From Gracilibacillus lacisalsi DSM 19029 (GTDB lineage: Bacteria > Bacillota > Bacilli > Bacillales > Amphibacillaceae), in the NCBI RefSeq assembly GCF_000377765.1, contig NZ_KB898674.1:32209-96208 (forward strand): DNA of 64,000 bases. Direction: 5' to 3'. The notes under the pieces are model-generated. The model was not told the origin of the DNA, did not search any database, and saw nothing but the letters and a program-made list of their open reading frames with translations. Each line of letters begins with the position of its first letter. The first letter of the stretch is position 1. The translations under genes were made by a program, and so were the position numbers. Shown here in pieces: positions 26,962 through 35,634 of the stretch.

Positions 26962-27978
26962 ATGTCCTATGAAATCATCGGTATTGTAGTGCTCTGGCTA
27001 TTTTTATTCGGATATATTATCGTGGCCTCGATCGACTTTGGAGCAGGGTTCTTTCATGCCTATAGTGTCTTAACTAATAAACATCACATTATAAGTAAAA
27101 TTGTCCAACGCTACCTTTCACCTGTCTGGGAGGTTACCAATGTTTTTCTTGTCTTTTTCTTCGTTGGCATTGTAGGATTCTTTCCAAGTACAGCTTATTA
27201 TTACGGAACCATCCTATTAGTACCTGCCAGTTTATCACTCATCCTTTTAGCGATTAGAGGTGCTTATTATGCCTTCACCACTTACGGCAAATTAAGAAGT
27301 AAGTTTTGGACCTACTTATATGGTTTTTCTGGTTTATTCATCCCTGCTTCGCTTTCGATCGTATTAACCATTTCCGAAGGTGGATTTGTTGAAGAAAATA
27401 ATAACGAACTTTCCTTACAATATGCTACTTTGTTTACGAGTCCGTTGACATGGAGTATTGTGATTTTAAGTTTAACTTCTGTTCTTTATATTTCCGCTGT
27501 TTTTCTTACTTGGTATGCTAATAAGGCAAAAGATCAACCAGCAACAGATCTATTAAGAAAATACGCATTAATATGGGCAGGTCCTGCTATTATAACGGCT
27601 ACTGGGATTATCGTTGAGTTGCGGACCCATAATCCAGTTCATTTTCAAAGAATGCTTGATCTTTGGTGGATGTTTGCACTTTCGGGAATTTTGTTTATCG
27701 CAACCATCTATTTAATTTGGCAGAAGAAATCTTATGGTCTAGCTTTTTTCTTACTTACGGGTCAATTTTTTATTGCTTTCTATGCTTATGGAATCTCACA
27801 TTATCCTTACTTGCTTTATCCATATTTAACAATAGATGAAGGCTTCACAAGTGAAGGAATGGCTATTGCTTTAATCACCGCTTTTATTGCAGGATTCTGC
27901 TTATTAATTCCTTCCTTATGGTTATTATTACGTCTATTTCTTTTCAACAAGGATTACGTAGAAGGGAAAATAAAGTGA
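26962..27978 (+). CDS. cydB: Cytochrome bd-type quinol oxidase subunit II (YthB type)
   Basis: 338-residue membrane subunit with about eight helices, beginning SYEIIGIVVLWLFLFGYIIVA and containing the conserved DFGAGFFHAY. ATG 26962 is preceded by GGAGGG at the proper spacing; a GTG at 26953 lies inside that RBS. The RBS overlaps the cydA stop, so translation is coupled. It pairs with cydA and CydS. Confidence 0.93.
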   Translation: MSYEIIGIVVLWLFLFGYIIVASIDFGAGFFHAYSVLTNKHHIISKIVQRYLSPVWEVTNVFLVFFFVGIVGFFPSTAYYYGTILLVPASLSLILLAIRGAYYAFTTYGKLRSKFWTYLYGFSGLFIPASLSIVLTISEGGFVEENNNELSLQYATLFTSPLTWSIVILSLTSVLYISAVFLTWYANKAKDQPATDLLRKYALIWAGPAIITATGIIVELRTHNPVHFQRMLDLWWMFALSGILFIATIYLIWQKKSYGLAFFLLTGQFFIAFYAYGISHYPYLLYPYLTIDEGFTSEGMAIALITAFIAGFCLLIPSLWLLLRLFLFNKDYVEGKIK

Positions 27979-28010
27979 GACATATTGTCACCAAAAAAGG
28001 AGGAATCAAT

Positions 28011-28109
28011 ATGAACGAATTTCTATACTTTTATGCTCCCTTTATTATCTTAATCATCAGTATTTTATTTACATTCTGGTTCGTTGCGAAAAACAATAAA
28101 ATAAAGTAA
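28011..28109 (+). CDS. cydS: CydS-like small subunit of cytochrome bd oxidase
   Basis: 32-residue single-helix protein (MNEFLYFYAPFIILIISIL...), preceded by AAGGAGG, 32 bp after cydB and before the terminator. It matches the short FLxxYAP start of CydS, the third subunit seen in the Geobacillus bd oxidase structure, in both length and position. The match is from memory of that sequence, but gene order supports it. It probably caps a helix of CydA. Confidence 0.8.
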   Translation: MNEFLYFYAPFIILIISILFTFWFVAKNNKIK

Positions 28110-28143
28110 AAAACCAGGCTGTTAACTCTTAAGCCTGGTTTTA
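28109..28143. terminator. Shared terminator of cydABS and tyrS
   Basis: AAAACCAGGCT / AGCCTGGTTTT perfect stem with an 11-nt loop, flanked by A- and T-tracts, placed between convergent genes. Confidence 0.92.
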
Positions 28144-28153
28144 TCTTCAATCA

Positions 28154-29425
28154 TTAAAATCGAATTAAGAAGTATTTCTTCTTCCCTCTTCTAATAATCG
28201 TGAATTTATCTTCGATTCGATCTTCCTCTGTTAATTGATGCGTTAATTCTTGATTTCTAATTCCATTAATGTAGATGGCACCATTCTTAATATCTTCACG
28301 TGCTTGACGCTTGGAAGATGAAATATTAGCTTCCACCAATAAATCAATTAAACCAATTTCTTTATTTTCGATAGTCACAGAAGGTACATCTTTAAACCCT
28401 TGCTCAATTTCAGCAGCATTCAAGCTTGTTAAATCCCCACTAAATAAAGCTGCTGTGATTTTCTGTGCTTGTTTTAACGCTTCTTCACCATGAACCAGTT
28501 TGGTCATTTCTTCTGCTAAGCGTTTATGCGGGATACGTTGCTCTGGAGCTTCTTCTAACTCTTTCTCCAGAGCTGCTATTTCATCAAAATCGATAAACGT
28601 AAAGTATTTAATAAACCGGATTACATCACGATCATCGGTATTAATCCAGAATTGGTAAAATTCATATGGTGTTGTTTTCTCAGGATCAAGCCATACTGCT
28701 CCACCAGCAGTTTTCCCGAATTTGGTTCCATCGCTCTTTGTAATCAAAGGTACTGTTAAACCGTATACTTCTGCTTCTTCTTCGTTGTTTTCAAATCGTT
28801 TACGACGGATTAGCTCCATCCCTGCTGTAATGTTCCCCCATTGATCACTACCACCTATTTGCAGTGTGCAGTTTTCTTTTTCGTAAAGATTCAGAAAGTC
28901 GAACGATTGCAGCATCATGTAACTAAACTCTGTAAAGGAAAGTCCGCCTTCCAATCTGGATTCTACAGAATCTTTAGCCAACATATAGTTGATACTGAAG
29001 TGTTTACCGATGTCACGCAAAAATTCAATGAAGGTCAAACTCGCTAGCCATTCATGATTGTTACGAGCTACAGCACTATTTTCCCCTTGATCGAAATTTA
29101 AGATGCTTGCCAGCTGTTCTTTAATTTTTTCACTGAATCCTTTTACTACTTCTGGGCTATTTAAGGATCTTTCTGTTGAACGGCCGCTTGGATCACCTAT
29201 TAAGCCTGTTCCACCACCAATTAGAGCAATTGGACGATGACCAGCTTTTTGGAACCTTTTCAACATTAAAACCGGTAACAGGTGTCCAATATGTAAGCTG
29301 TCAGCTGTCGGATCAAAGCCACAGTATAAGGTAACAATATTGTTATCTAAATGTTTTCTTAAACCGTCATCATCAGTTGTCTGTTGAATCAGGTCTCTTT
29401 TTGCTAATTCATCTAAAATATGCAT
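28154..29425 (-). CDS. tyrS: Tyrosyl-tRNA synthetase
   Basis: Charges tRNA-Tyr. 423 residues from ATG 29425 (MHILDELAKRDL); an upstream extension runs into the T-box leader. Class I motifs: HIGH at residues 45-48 and the KMSKS variant KFGKT. A C-terminal S4 domain (SKRQAREDIKNGAIYING) binds tRNA. This is the TyrS type of Bacillus, controlled by the T-box upstream. Position near rpsD and acuABC matches B. subtilis. Confidence 0.98.
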   Translation of the reverse strand: MHILDELAKRDLIQQTTDDDGLRKHLDNNIVTLYCGFDPTADSLHIGHLLPVLMLKRFQKAGHRPIALIGGGTGLIGDPSGRSTERSLNSPEVVKGFSEKIKEQLASILNFDQGENSAVARNNHEWLASLTFIEFLRDIGKHFSINYMLAKDSVESRLEGGLSFTEFSYMMLQSFDFLNLYEKENCTLQIGGSDQWGNITAGMELIRRKRFENNEEEAEVYGLTVPLITKSDGTKFGKTAGGAVWLDPEKTTPYEFYQFWINTDDRDVIRFIKYFTFIDFDEIAALEKELEEAPEQRIPHKRLAEEMTKLVHGEEALKQAQKITAALFSGDLTSLNAAEIEQGFKDVPSVTIENKEIGLIDLLVEANISSSKRQAREDIKNGAIYINGIRNQELTHQLTEEDRIEDKFTIIRRGKKKYFLIRF

Positions 29426-29462
29426 TTTAATAAACACTCCTTTTTTGTTAGTAAAAAAATCC

Positions 29463-29705
29463 ATAAAAAAAACTCCTCCCTCAAATAAGGGACGAGATAT
29501 TCGCGGTACCACCCTTGTTGCAATTCCAATGAACTGCCACTTAAGGAAATAACGATGCAGACCACACCGTCTTCATTGATCATGAAGATACTCCAGAACG
29601 TAATTCATGATAAGGCTATTTACTGACTTGCACCAACCGCCAGCTCTCTAAAAAAGGGAACCTTACACTACTTCAATCCTTCATAGTATTATGGATGTTT
29701 AATTG
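29463..29705 (-). promoter_or_regulatory. T-box riboswitch of tyrS
   Basis: Minus-strand leader with the T-box core AAGGGTGGTACCGCG (29498-29514), a terminator stem CTCGTCCCT/AGGGAGGAG followed by eight Ts, and stem I features AGAGAG...GGTGC (near 29640). A TAC codon in the lower stem I region (near 29600) could be the tyrosine specifier. Uncharged tRNA-Tyr would stabilise the antiterminator and turn tyrS on. Confidence 0.9.
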
Positions 29706-29783
29706 TTATATCATTAATAGCATATTCGTAATAAAAATGCAATATTTTTTTGGCAATTTTATAACAAAACTGATTGACTGTTG

Positions 29784-29792
29784 TGCTATAAT
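29784..29792 (+). promoter_or_regulatory. Extended -10 promoter of the PBP gene
   Basis: TGC-TATAAT, a full extended -10 element, about 30 nt before the coding start. No good -35 box lies 17 nt upstream, as is common with extended -10 promoters. Confidence 0.6.
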
Positions 29793-29821
29793 ATGTAGTG
29801 GATTATTTAGGAGGGTATCGA

Positions 29822-32809
29822 ATGAACTTAAAAGATTTTTTTCATAATATGTGGCAGTCTATGAAAGAAATTTGGAATAAAAAAATTATTCAAAAATCTA
29901 CTAGAATTAGCTATCATATCATTTGGAATATTGTATTATTCTTTATTACGATTGGTATTGTTGGTGGATTTTTCGTTGTCGGCCTTGGTGCAGGTTATTT
30001 TGCATCGTTAGTTGATGACGAAGAAATCCAAACGGAAGAACAAATGGCAAGTGCGATTTACAACTATGAAGAAACATCTGAATTATATTTCGCCAATAAT
30101 GAATTCCTGTCAGATGTTAGCTCTGAATTATTACGAGATGAAACATCTCTTGAAAATGTAAGTGAATATGCACAAAATGCTGTTATCGCTACTGAAGATG
30201 AATATTTTGAAACACATAACGGGATCGTACCAAAGGCGATTTTACGTGCGGTCTTCCAAGAGGTAACCAATTCCTCTACCAAGTCAGGTGGAAGTACATT
30301 AACACAGCAAATTATCAAAAATCAAATCTTAACAAATGAAGTATCTTTTGAGCGGAAGGCAAAAGAGATGCTCCTTGCGATGAGATTGGAACGCTTCTTT
30401 GAAAAAGACGATATATTAGAAGCATATTTAAATATTGTTCCTTTTGGACGGAACTCTTCTGGTCAAAACATAGCAGGTATTCAAACCGCTGCGGATGGTA
30501 TATTCGGTGTCAATGCTGAAGATTTAAACCTTCCACAAGCAGCATTCATTGCAGGCCTACCTCAAAGTCCATCTTATTATACACCATTCTTAAACGGTGG
30601 CGGATTAAAAGATGAGGCTGGTCTCGAGCCTGGGTTAAGTCGAATGCGATCTGTTTTAAGCAGAATGTTAGAAGCAGGATACATTAATGATGAAGAATAT
30701 CAAGATGCGTTAGAATATGATATTGTAGCTGACTTTAAAGAGCCAGAAGATTCCGTTCTGGAAAAATATCCTTATTTAATGCGTGAACTGCAAGATAGAG
30801 CAGTTGATATTTTAGTTGAAGTTCTTGCGGAACAAGATGGTTATACGAAAGAAGATTTAGAATCCAGTGATATTTTGCTAGAAGAATATCAGATAAGAGC
30901 AAGTCGGGAAATCGGCAGAAATGGTTATAAAATACACTCTACCATTGATAAAGAAATATATGATGTATTTCAAAAAGTTGCTCGAGAATATGATAATTAC
31001 GGAAGAGATAAGTTAGCCAGAAATGAAAATACTAAAAAACCAATAATGGTGGAAAACCCGGATACTGGCGAAATGGAACAATTGGGAGAACAACCAGTAC
31101 AAGTTGGCAGTGTACTAATTGAAAATAGTACAGGGAAAATATTGAGTTTTGTTGGTGGACGTGATTTTGAAAAATCTGAAAAAAATCATGCAACAAACGT
31201 TCCTCGACAACCTGGGAGTACGATGAAACCTCTTGCTGGGTATGGACCAGCAATGGAATTGGGTGTGGTACAGCCTGGTTCAGTCATTGCAGATGTACAA
31301 AAAACTTATCCTGGTGATTATACGCCAACTAACTATTCACAACGGTTTTACGGTTTAACACCAGTCAGGGAAGCACTATATCGATCACATAACGCTACAG
31401 CTGTTGCTGTTTTTAACGAAATCAAAGGCCCTGACTTATCAAGAAACTTTTTATGGAAAATGGGCTTAACCCGTATACCAGAGGAAGCTGGTGGCTATCT
31501 AGCAACTGTATTAGGTTCTCAGAATATTACAGTTGAAGAAAATACGAATGCTTATGCAACCTTTGGTAACTTAGGTGAGTTTGTCGAAGGATATATGATT
31601 GAAAAAATCGAAACCAAAGATGGAGAAGTTGTTTATCAACATGAATCCGAATCAGTGGAAGTGTTTAGTCCACAAACAAGTTATTTGATGATTGACATGA
31701 TGCGTGATGTACTCACTCGTGGTACCGGTACTGCTGCAAGAGCCAACCTTGCTAACAAAAATGTCGATTGGGCTGGAAAAACAGGTACAGCTAGTAATTA
31801 TCAAGATACTTGGTTTGTTGGTACTAATCCTAATGTAACGATAAGTAGTTGGATGGGTTATGACTATAATCAACAGTTAGACAAAGACGGTTATAGCACC
31901 CGTAATAACACATTCTGGGCAAAACTAGTCAATGCAGCAACTGAAATTCGCCCTGAATTAATGGCACCTTCGGAAAAATTTGAACGACCTGGTGGTATTG
32001 TTTCTAGATCATATTGCGCTGTTTCAGGTCTGTTACCGTCCGATGAATGTAGTGAGCTTGGCTTGGTTCAATCAGATATTTATAACGCCGATTATCTTCC
32101 TTCTAAAGAAGATTATAGTCTCATTCAGGAAAACTACGCTACAATTGACGGTGACGTAGTACTGGCAGGTGATGATACACCAGATGAGTTTTCTGATGGA
32201 GATGGTGTAAGCTTCAACCCTGAATGGTTAGAAGATATGGGCTATAATAAACTAGCAAATATTAAACAACTGACTGCAGGTAAGGGCGGTGCATGGGAAA
32301 AAATTAAATATCCTAGTGATGACAATGAGGTCAAAAATGATGGAAATGCACCAAGTGCCCCTACTTCCTTAAAACTAAATGGGCAAAAACTGAACTGGAA
32401 TAAATCGAAGAGCTCTGATGTAGTTGGATATCGCATATACCGGGCAAGCGATCCTGATTCTGATGATTTTCAGCGGGTTGGCTCTACCGCTGATACATCA
32501 TTCTCCATTCCTGGTAGTGATGCCGTCTACCATGTAAAGGCCGTTGATTATTTTGGACAAGAGTCGAAACCGAGTAACGTAGTAGAAAAAGGAGATTTCT
32601 CAAAACCAGAAGAAGATGATGACGAAGACAAAGATGATGAAAAACCTAAGAAGAAGAAACAGAACAACAATTCTGGTAACAGTGGCTCTAATAATAATTC
32701 AGGTGACAATAATAATCAAGATGATCAATCCGACAATGAGTCTCAATCAGAACAAGGTCAAGACCAAGAGCCAGAGCAATCAGAAGAAGATGACGATAGT
32801 GATGATTAA
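29822..32809 (+). CDS. Class A penicillin-binding protein with C-terminal Fn3 domain
   Basis: Bifunctional peptidoglycan polymerase. 995 residues from ATG 29822 (GGAGGG RBS). N-terminal cytoplasmic stretch and transmembrane helix (about 38-62); GT51 glycosyltransferase with EDEYFETHNG and GGSTLTQQIIKN; transpeptidase with SxxK in PGSTMKPLAGY, SHN, and KTGTA; then a fibronectin type III domain (about 845-925, SAPTSLKLNGQKLNW...SKPSNVV) and an Asn/Gln/Asp/Glu-rich low-complexity tail of about 70 residues. Typical PBP1A-family core; the Fn3 and disordered tail are seen in some Bacillus relatives. It occupies the place where B. subtilis has acsA. Confidence 0.94.
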   Translation: MNLKDFFHNMWQSMKEIWNKKIIQKSTRISYHIIWNIVLFFITIGIVGGFFVVGLGAGYFASLVDDEEIQTEEQMASAIYNYEETSELYFANNEFLSDVSSELLRDETSLENVSEYAQNAVIATEDEYFETHNGIVPKAILRAVFQEVTNSSTKSGGSTLTQQIIKNQILTNEVSFERKAKEMLLAMRLERFFEKDDILEAYLNIVPFGRNSSGQNIAGIQTAADGIFGVNAEDLNLPQAAFIAGLPQSPSYYTPFLNGGGLKDEAGLEPGLSRMRSVLSRMLEAGYINDEEYQDALEYDIVADFKEPEDSVLEKYPYLMRELQDRAVDILVEVLAEQDGYTKEDLESSDILLEEYQIRASREIGRNGYKIHSTIDKEIYDVFQKVAREYDNYGRDKLARNENTKKPIMVENPDTGEMEQLGEQPVQVGSVLIENSTGKILSFVGGRDFEKSEKNHATNVPRQPGSTMKPLAGYGPAMELGVVQPGSVIADVQKTYPGDYTPTNYSQRFYGLTPVREALYRSHNATAVAVFNEIKGPDLSRNFLWKMGLTRIPEEAGGYLATVLGSQNITVEENTNAYATFGNLGEFVEGYMIEKIETKDGEVVYQHESESVEVFSPQTSYLMIDMMRDVLTRGTGTAARANLANKNVDWAGKTGTASNYQDTWFVGTNPNVTISSWMGYDYNQQLDKDGYSTRNNTFWAKLVNAATEIRPELMAPSEKFERPGGIVSRSYCAVSGLLPSDECSELGLVQSDIYNADYLPSKEDYSLIQENYATIDGDVVLAGDDTPDEFSDGDGVSFNPEWLEDMGYNKLANIKQLTAGKGGAWEKIKYPSDDNEVKNDGNAPSAPTSLKLNGQKLNWNKSKSSDVVGYRIYRASDPDSDDFQRVGSTADTSFSIPGSDAVYHVKAVDYFGQESKPSNVVEKGDFSKPEEDDDEDKDDEKPKKKKQNNNSGNSGSNNNSGDNNNQDDQSDNESQSEQGQDQEPEQSEEDDDSDD

Positions 32810-32815
32810 GGATCA

Positions 32816-32852
32816 AAGAACTCTTATCCAGACTTGGATAAGAGTTCTTTTC
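32816..32852 (+). terminator. Terminator of the PBP gene
   Basis: AAGAACTCTTATCCA / TGGATAAGAGTTCTT stem with a short loop and a T-rich end, 7 nt after the stop codon. Confidence 0.93.
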
Positions 32853-32960
32853 TTTATCTTACCGATAATTATAAAATTTGACCATGTAGTTATATACGGT
32901 ACGTTGAGTCACATCTACGCAGTGCTGAGAAACTAAGCGGGCGCCCTATGCTTTTCTTGC

Positions 32961-32989
32961 TGTTCACCGCTTTCATACTACGTTATAAT
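32961..32989 (+). promoter_or_regulatory. Candidate acuA promoter with overlapping cre-like site
   Basis: TATAAT at 32984-32989 with a weak -35 (TGTTCA) 17 nt upstream. On the minus strand the -35 region reads TGAAAGCGGTGAACA (32961-32975): a perfect cre left half TGAAAGCG with the right CA one base further than usual. CcpA repression of acuABC is known in B. subtilis; binding here is inferred. Confidence 0.4.
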
Positions 32990-32994
32990 GATAT

Positions 32995-33100
32995 AAAGTG
33001 AGACTATGATTAGTGAGGGGGTTCCCCCACTGATCATTAGCGAAACTTATCAGGGTGTTAGCGAAGTAGGCAGATTACAGACGCTTGGCACCGTGATAAA
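32995..33100 (+). repeat. Family 2 hairpin repeat in the acuA leader
   Basis: AAAGTGAGACT, then a hairpin with arms ATGATTAGTGAGGGGG and CCCCCACTGATCAT (33006-33037), then TTAGCGAAACTTATCA, GTTAGCG, GTAGGCAG and CACCGTGATAA. It has the same layout as 2666-2749 with different stem bases that still pair. It lies between the likely promoter and the start codon of acuA, so it would be transcribed into the leader. Confidence 0.75.
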
Positions 33101-33128
33101 TGGAAATTGACTTGGGGTGATAGAACTT

Positions 33129-33749
33129 GTGATACACGATAAACTTTACCAGTCGTTAAAAATTGAATCTGATCATTCAAGTTTTTTGATAGAGGGACCT
33201 GTATCGTCGAAAAAACTTTCACGACTAACCATGCACGAAGCATTAACTGCTTTTCGACCTGCTAATGAACAGCTAGAAGCATTGAAGGAAATAGCTGACT
33301 TACCAGAAGGTAGAATCTTAATAGCAACAGTGAATCAGCAAATTATTGGCTATGTAACATACTTGCACCCAGACCCTATTGAACGGTGGTCGCAATATCC
33401 AAAAGATAATCTATTAGAATTAGGGGCTATTGAAATTGCACCTGCCTATCGTGGAAACAAACTCGGTTCCCGTTTAATCGAAACCTCTATGAAAGATGAA
33501 AATATGGAAAACTATATTATTATTTCAACCGAGTACTATTGGCATTGGGATTTAAACTATTCAGAATTAAGTGTCTGGGACTATCGAAAGATTATGGAAA
33601 AAATGATGAAAGCTGGCGATCTGTATCCTGCACCTACAAACGAACCCGAAATAATGGCCCATCCCGCCAATTGTTTAATGGTTCGAATTGGAAAAAATGT
33701 CTCTCAAGAAGACCAAGCATTGTTTAAAAAACTAAGATTTCTTACCTAA
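33129..33749 (+). CDS. acuA: AcuA, protein (acetyl-CoA synthetase) acetyltransferase
   Basis: GNAT-fold enzyme that acetylates and inactivates acetyl-CoA synthetase AcsA in B. subtilis. 206 residues from GTG 33129, preceded by GGGGTGAT; GTG 33117 is in frame but lacks an RBS. The sequence closely follows B. subtilis AcuA: LIEGPVSSKKLSRL, LTAFRPANEQ, GAIEIAPAYRGNKLGSRL (acetyl-CoA loop) and TEYYWHWDLN. First gene of acuABC. Its target gene acsA is not beside it here, unlike in B. subtilis. Confidence 0.96.
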   Translation: MIHDKLYQSLKIESDHSSFLIEGPVSSKKLSRLTMHEALTAFRPANEQLEALKEIADLPEGRILIATVNQQIIGYVTYLHPDPIERWSQYPKDNLLELGAIEIAPAYRGNKLGSRLIETSMKDENMENYIIISTEYYWHWDLNYSELSVWDYRKIMEKMMKAGDLYPAPTNEPEIMAHPANCLMVRIGKNVSQEDQALFKKLRFLT

Positions 33750-33760
33750 GGAGTGGGCAA

Positions 33761-34411
33761 ATGTTAGTAAAAGATATTATGAAAAAGGAAATAGTTACTT
33801 TATCTCCTGATGCTACGGTGTCAGATGCCTTACAGTTATTACAACAACACAATATCCGTCATATTCCTGTTATCAACCAAGATAAGCGTGTACTAGGTAT
33901 TGTATCGGATCGAGATGTACGTGATGCCAGTCCTTCAATTTTAGATGATGAAATAAACAAAGAAGTATTATCAAGATCGATTCAAGATATTATGTCTACA
34001 CCTGTTGTCACTACTCATCCCTATGAATTTTTTGAAGAAGTTGCAACTATTTTTTATCAGAGGGAATTTGCGTGCCTCCCGGTAGTTAAAAACCATCAAC
34101 TAGTTGGCATGATTACGGAAAAAGATATGTTATACGCATTTATACAATTAACTGGCACGCATTCACCAAGTACACAGCTTGAAATCAAAGTCCCCGATCG
34201 TATAGGCGTTCTATCAGATGTGTGTCAATATTTCACCAATAGAAACATTAAAATTGTATCCGTTTACAGTTACCCGGATCCTATTGAACCAGAATATAAA
34301 GTGCTCGTTTTTCGCATTCAAACGATGAATCCAATGCCGGTTGTGAACGATTTTCAACAAACTGAATATCAAATACTCTATCCATACAGGGAGGATCATG
34401 ATGAAATCTGA
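33761..34411 (+). CDS. acuB: AcuB, CBS- and ACT-domain protein
   Basis: 216 residues: two CBS domains (about 1-60, MLVKDIMKKEIVTLSPDATV, and 70-135, IQDIMSTPVVTTHP) and a C-terminal ACT domain (about 137-215, LEIKVPDRIGVLSDVCQYF). CBS pairs bind adenine nucleotides and ACT domains small metabolites, so AcuB is probably a ligand-sensing partner in acetoin/acetate control; the exact role is unknown. RBS AAGGAG. It overlaps acuC by about 14 bp. Confidence 0.95.
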   Translation: MLVKDIMKKEIVTLSPDATVSDALQLLQQHNIRHIPVINQDKRVLGIVSDRDVRDASPSILDDEINKEVLSRSIQDIMSTPVVTTHPYEFFEEVATIFYQREFACLPVVKNHQLVGMITEKDMLYAFIQLTGTHSPSTQLEIKVPDRIGVLSDVCQYFTNRNIKIVSVYSYPDPIEPEYKVLVFRIQTMNPMPVVNDFQQTEYQILYPYREDHDEI

Positions 34412-35570
34412 GAACACCGCTTTTATTTACACAGATGATTTCCTAGATTACTCCTTCCATGAAGAACATCCTTTTAATCAGAAAAGGCTACTATTAACGA
34501 AAGAACTACTAGAAATAAGCAAGGGATTAACAAAAGATCAAATCGTTACACCGGTACCACTAGATGAAGAGATCTTATATTCTATTCATGACGCCGATTA
34601 CATTCAGGCAGTAAAGAAAGCGAGTAATAAACATCCTATATCAGATGAAAGTTATGGGATAGGAACACATGATACCCCTAGTTTTTTAGGCATGTTTGAG
34701 GCATCTCTAGTTTCGGTAAGCGGATCAGTTGAGGCAACTGAACAAGTGATGACAGGTAAGGTATCCCATGCATTAAGTCTTGGCGGTGGACTGCATCATG
34801 GATTTCCAAACCGTGCTTCTGGTTTTTGTATCTTTAATGATATAGCTATTGCTATAAACCATTTAAGGAAACACTATGATGTTAAAGTGTTATACATTGA
34901 TACAGACGCGCATCACGGGGATGGGGTACAGCATTGCTTTTATCAGGATGCTCATGTTTGTACAGTATCTTTTCATGAAACTGGTCGCTATTTATATCCA
35001 GGGACAGGAAAAACCAGTGAACGAGGTATAAAAGACGGATTTGGTTATTCTTTTAACTTTCCTTTGGACGCTTTTACGGAAGACGATTCTTTTCTCGAAG
35101 TATTTCATGCTTCGATCCAAGAAATCGCGGAGTACTTTCAACCAGATATTATTGTCAGCCAACATGGTGTTGATGCTCATTACCTTGATCCCCTTACTCA
35201 TTTACATAGCACCCTTCATCTATTCGAGGAAATACCTAAGGTCGTTCATCAACTTGCCCATCAATATTGCGATGGGAAATGGATAGCGTTAGGCGGTGGT
35301 GGTTATGATATTTGGAGAGTGGTTCCACGAGCTTGGTCACAATTATGGCAAGTAATGAATACAAACGAAACATTTAAAGGGAGTATACCACAGCGTTGGT
35401 TAGATAAATGGCAGCCATACTCACCTGTTTCTTTACCTAATACATGGCACGATTGTTTAGAAGATTATCGAGAAATTCCTAGACGTAAAGAGATCGAAGA
35501 AAATAATCGAAGGATGTATCAACAAGTTCTGAAATTCATTGATAACAAACAAGGTAAAATATCTGATTGA
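34398..35570 (+). CDS. acuC: AcuC, class I/II-type protein deacetylase
   Basis: Zinc-dependent histone-deacetylase-family enzyme that reverses AcuA acetylation of AcsA. 390 residues with the catalytic DTDAHHGDGVQ segment, YIDTDAHHG, SFHETGRYLYPGTG and the C-terminal GGGGYD motif. Start ATG 34398 or 34401 behind GGAGG; it overlaps acuB, so translation is coupled. Last gene of acuABC, ending convergent to motS. Confidence 0.96.
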   Translation: MMKSENTAFIYTDDFLDYSFHEEHPFNQKRLLLTKELLEISKGLTKDQIVTPVPLDEEILYSIHDADYIQAVKKASNKHPISDESYGIGTHDTPSFLGMFEASLVSVSGSVEATEQVMTGKVSHALSLGGGLHHGFPNRASGFCIFNDIAIAINHLRKHYDVKVLYIDTDAHHGDGVQHCFYQDAHVCTVSFHETGRYLYPGTGKTSERGIKDGFGYSFNFPLDAFTEDDSFLEVFHASIQEIAEYFQPDIIVSQHGVDAHYLDPLTHLHSTLHLFEEIPKVVHQLAHQYCDGKWIALGGGGYDIWRVVPRAWSQLWQVMNTNETFKGSIPQRWLDKWQPYSPVSLPNTWHDCLEDYREIPRRKEIEENNRRMYQQVLKFIDNKQGKISD

Positions 35571-35610
35571 GTCATCAGCAGCACCTGTGTTTCTTATTTT
35601 ATAACGTAAA

Positions 35611-35634
35611 AAGGATGACTCAGTCGTCATCCTT
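35611..35634 (-). terminator. Terminator of motPS
   Basis: AAGGATGAC / GTCATCCTT stem followed on the minus strand by TTTTTACG. It touches the motS stop codon (35633-35635). It could also stop acuC transcripts. Confidence 0.8.

Noticed and set aside
29774..29792. TTGACT-N7-TATAAT as promoter of the PBP gene
   Set aside because: The spacing between TTGACT and TATAAT is far too short; the extended -10 TGC-TATAAT alone is a better call.
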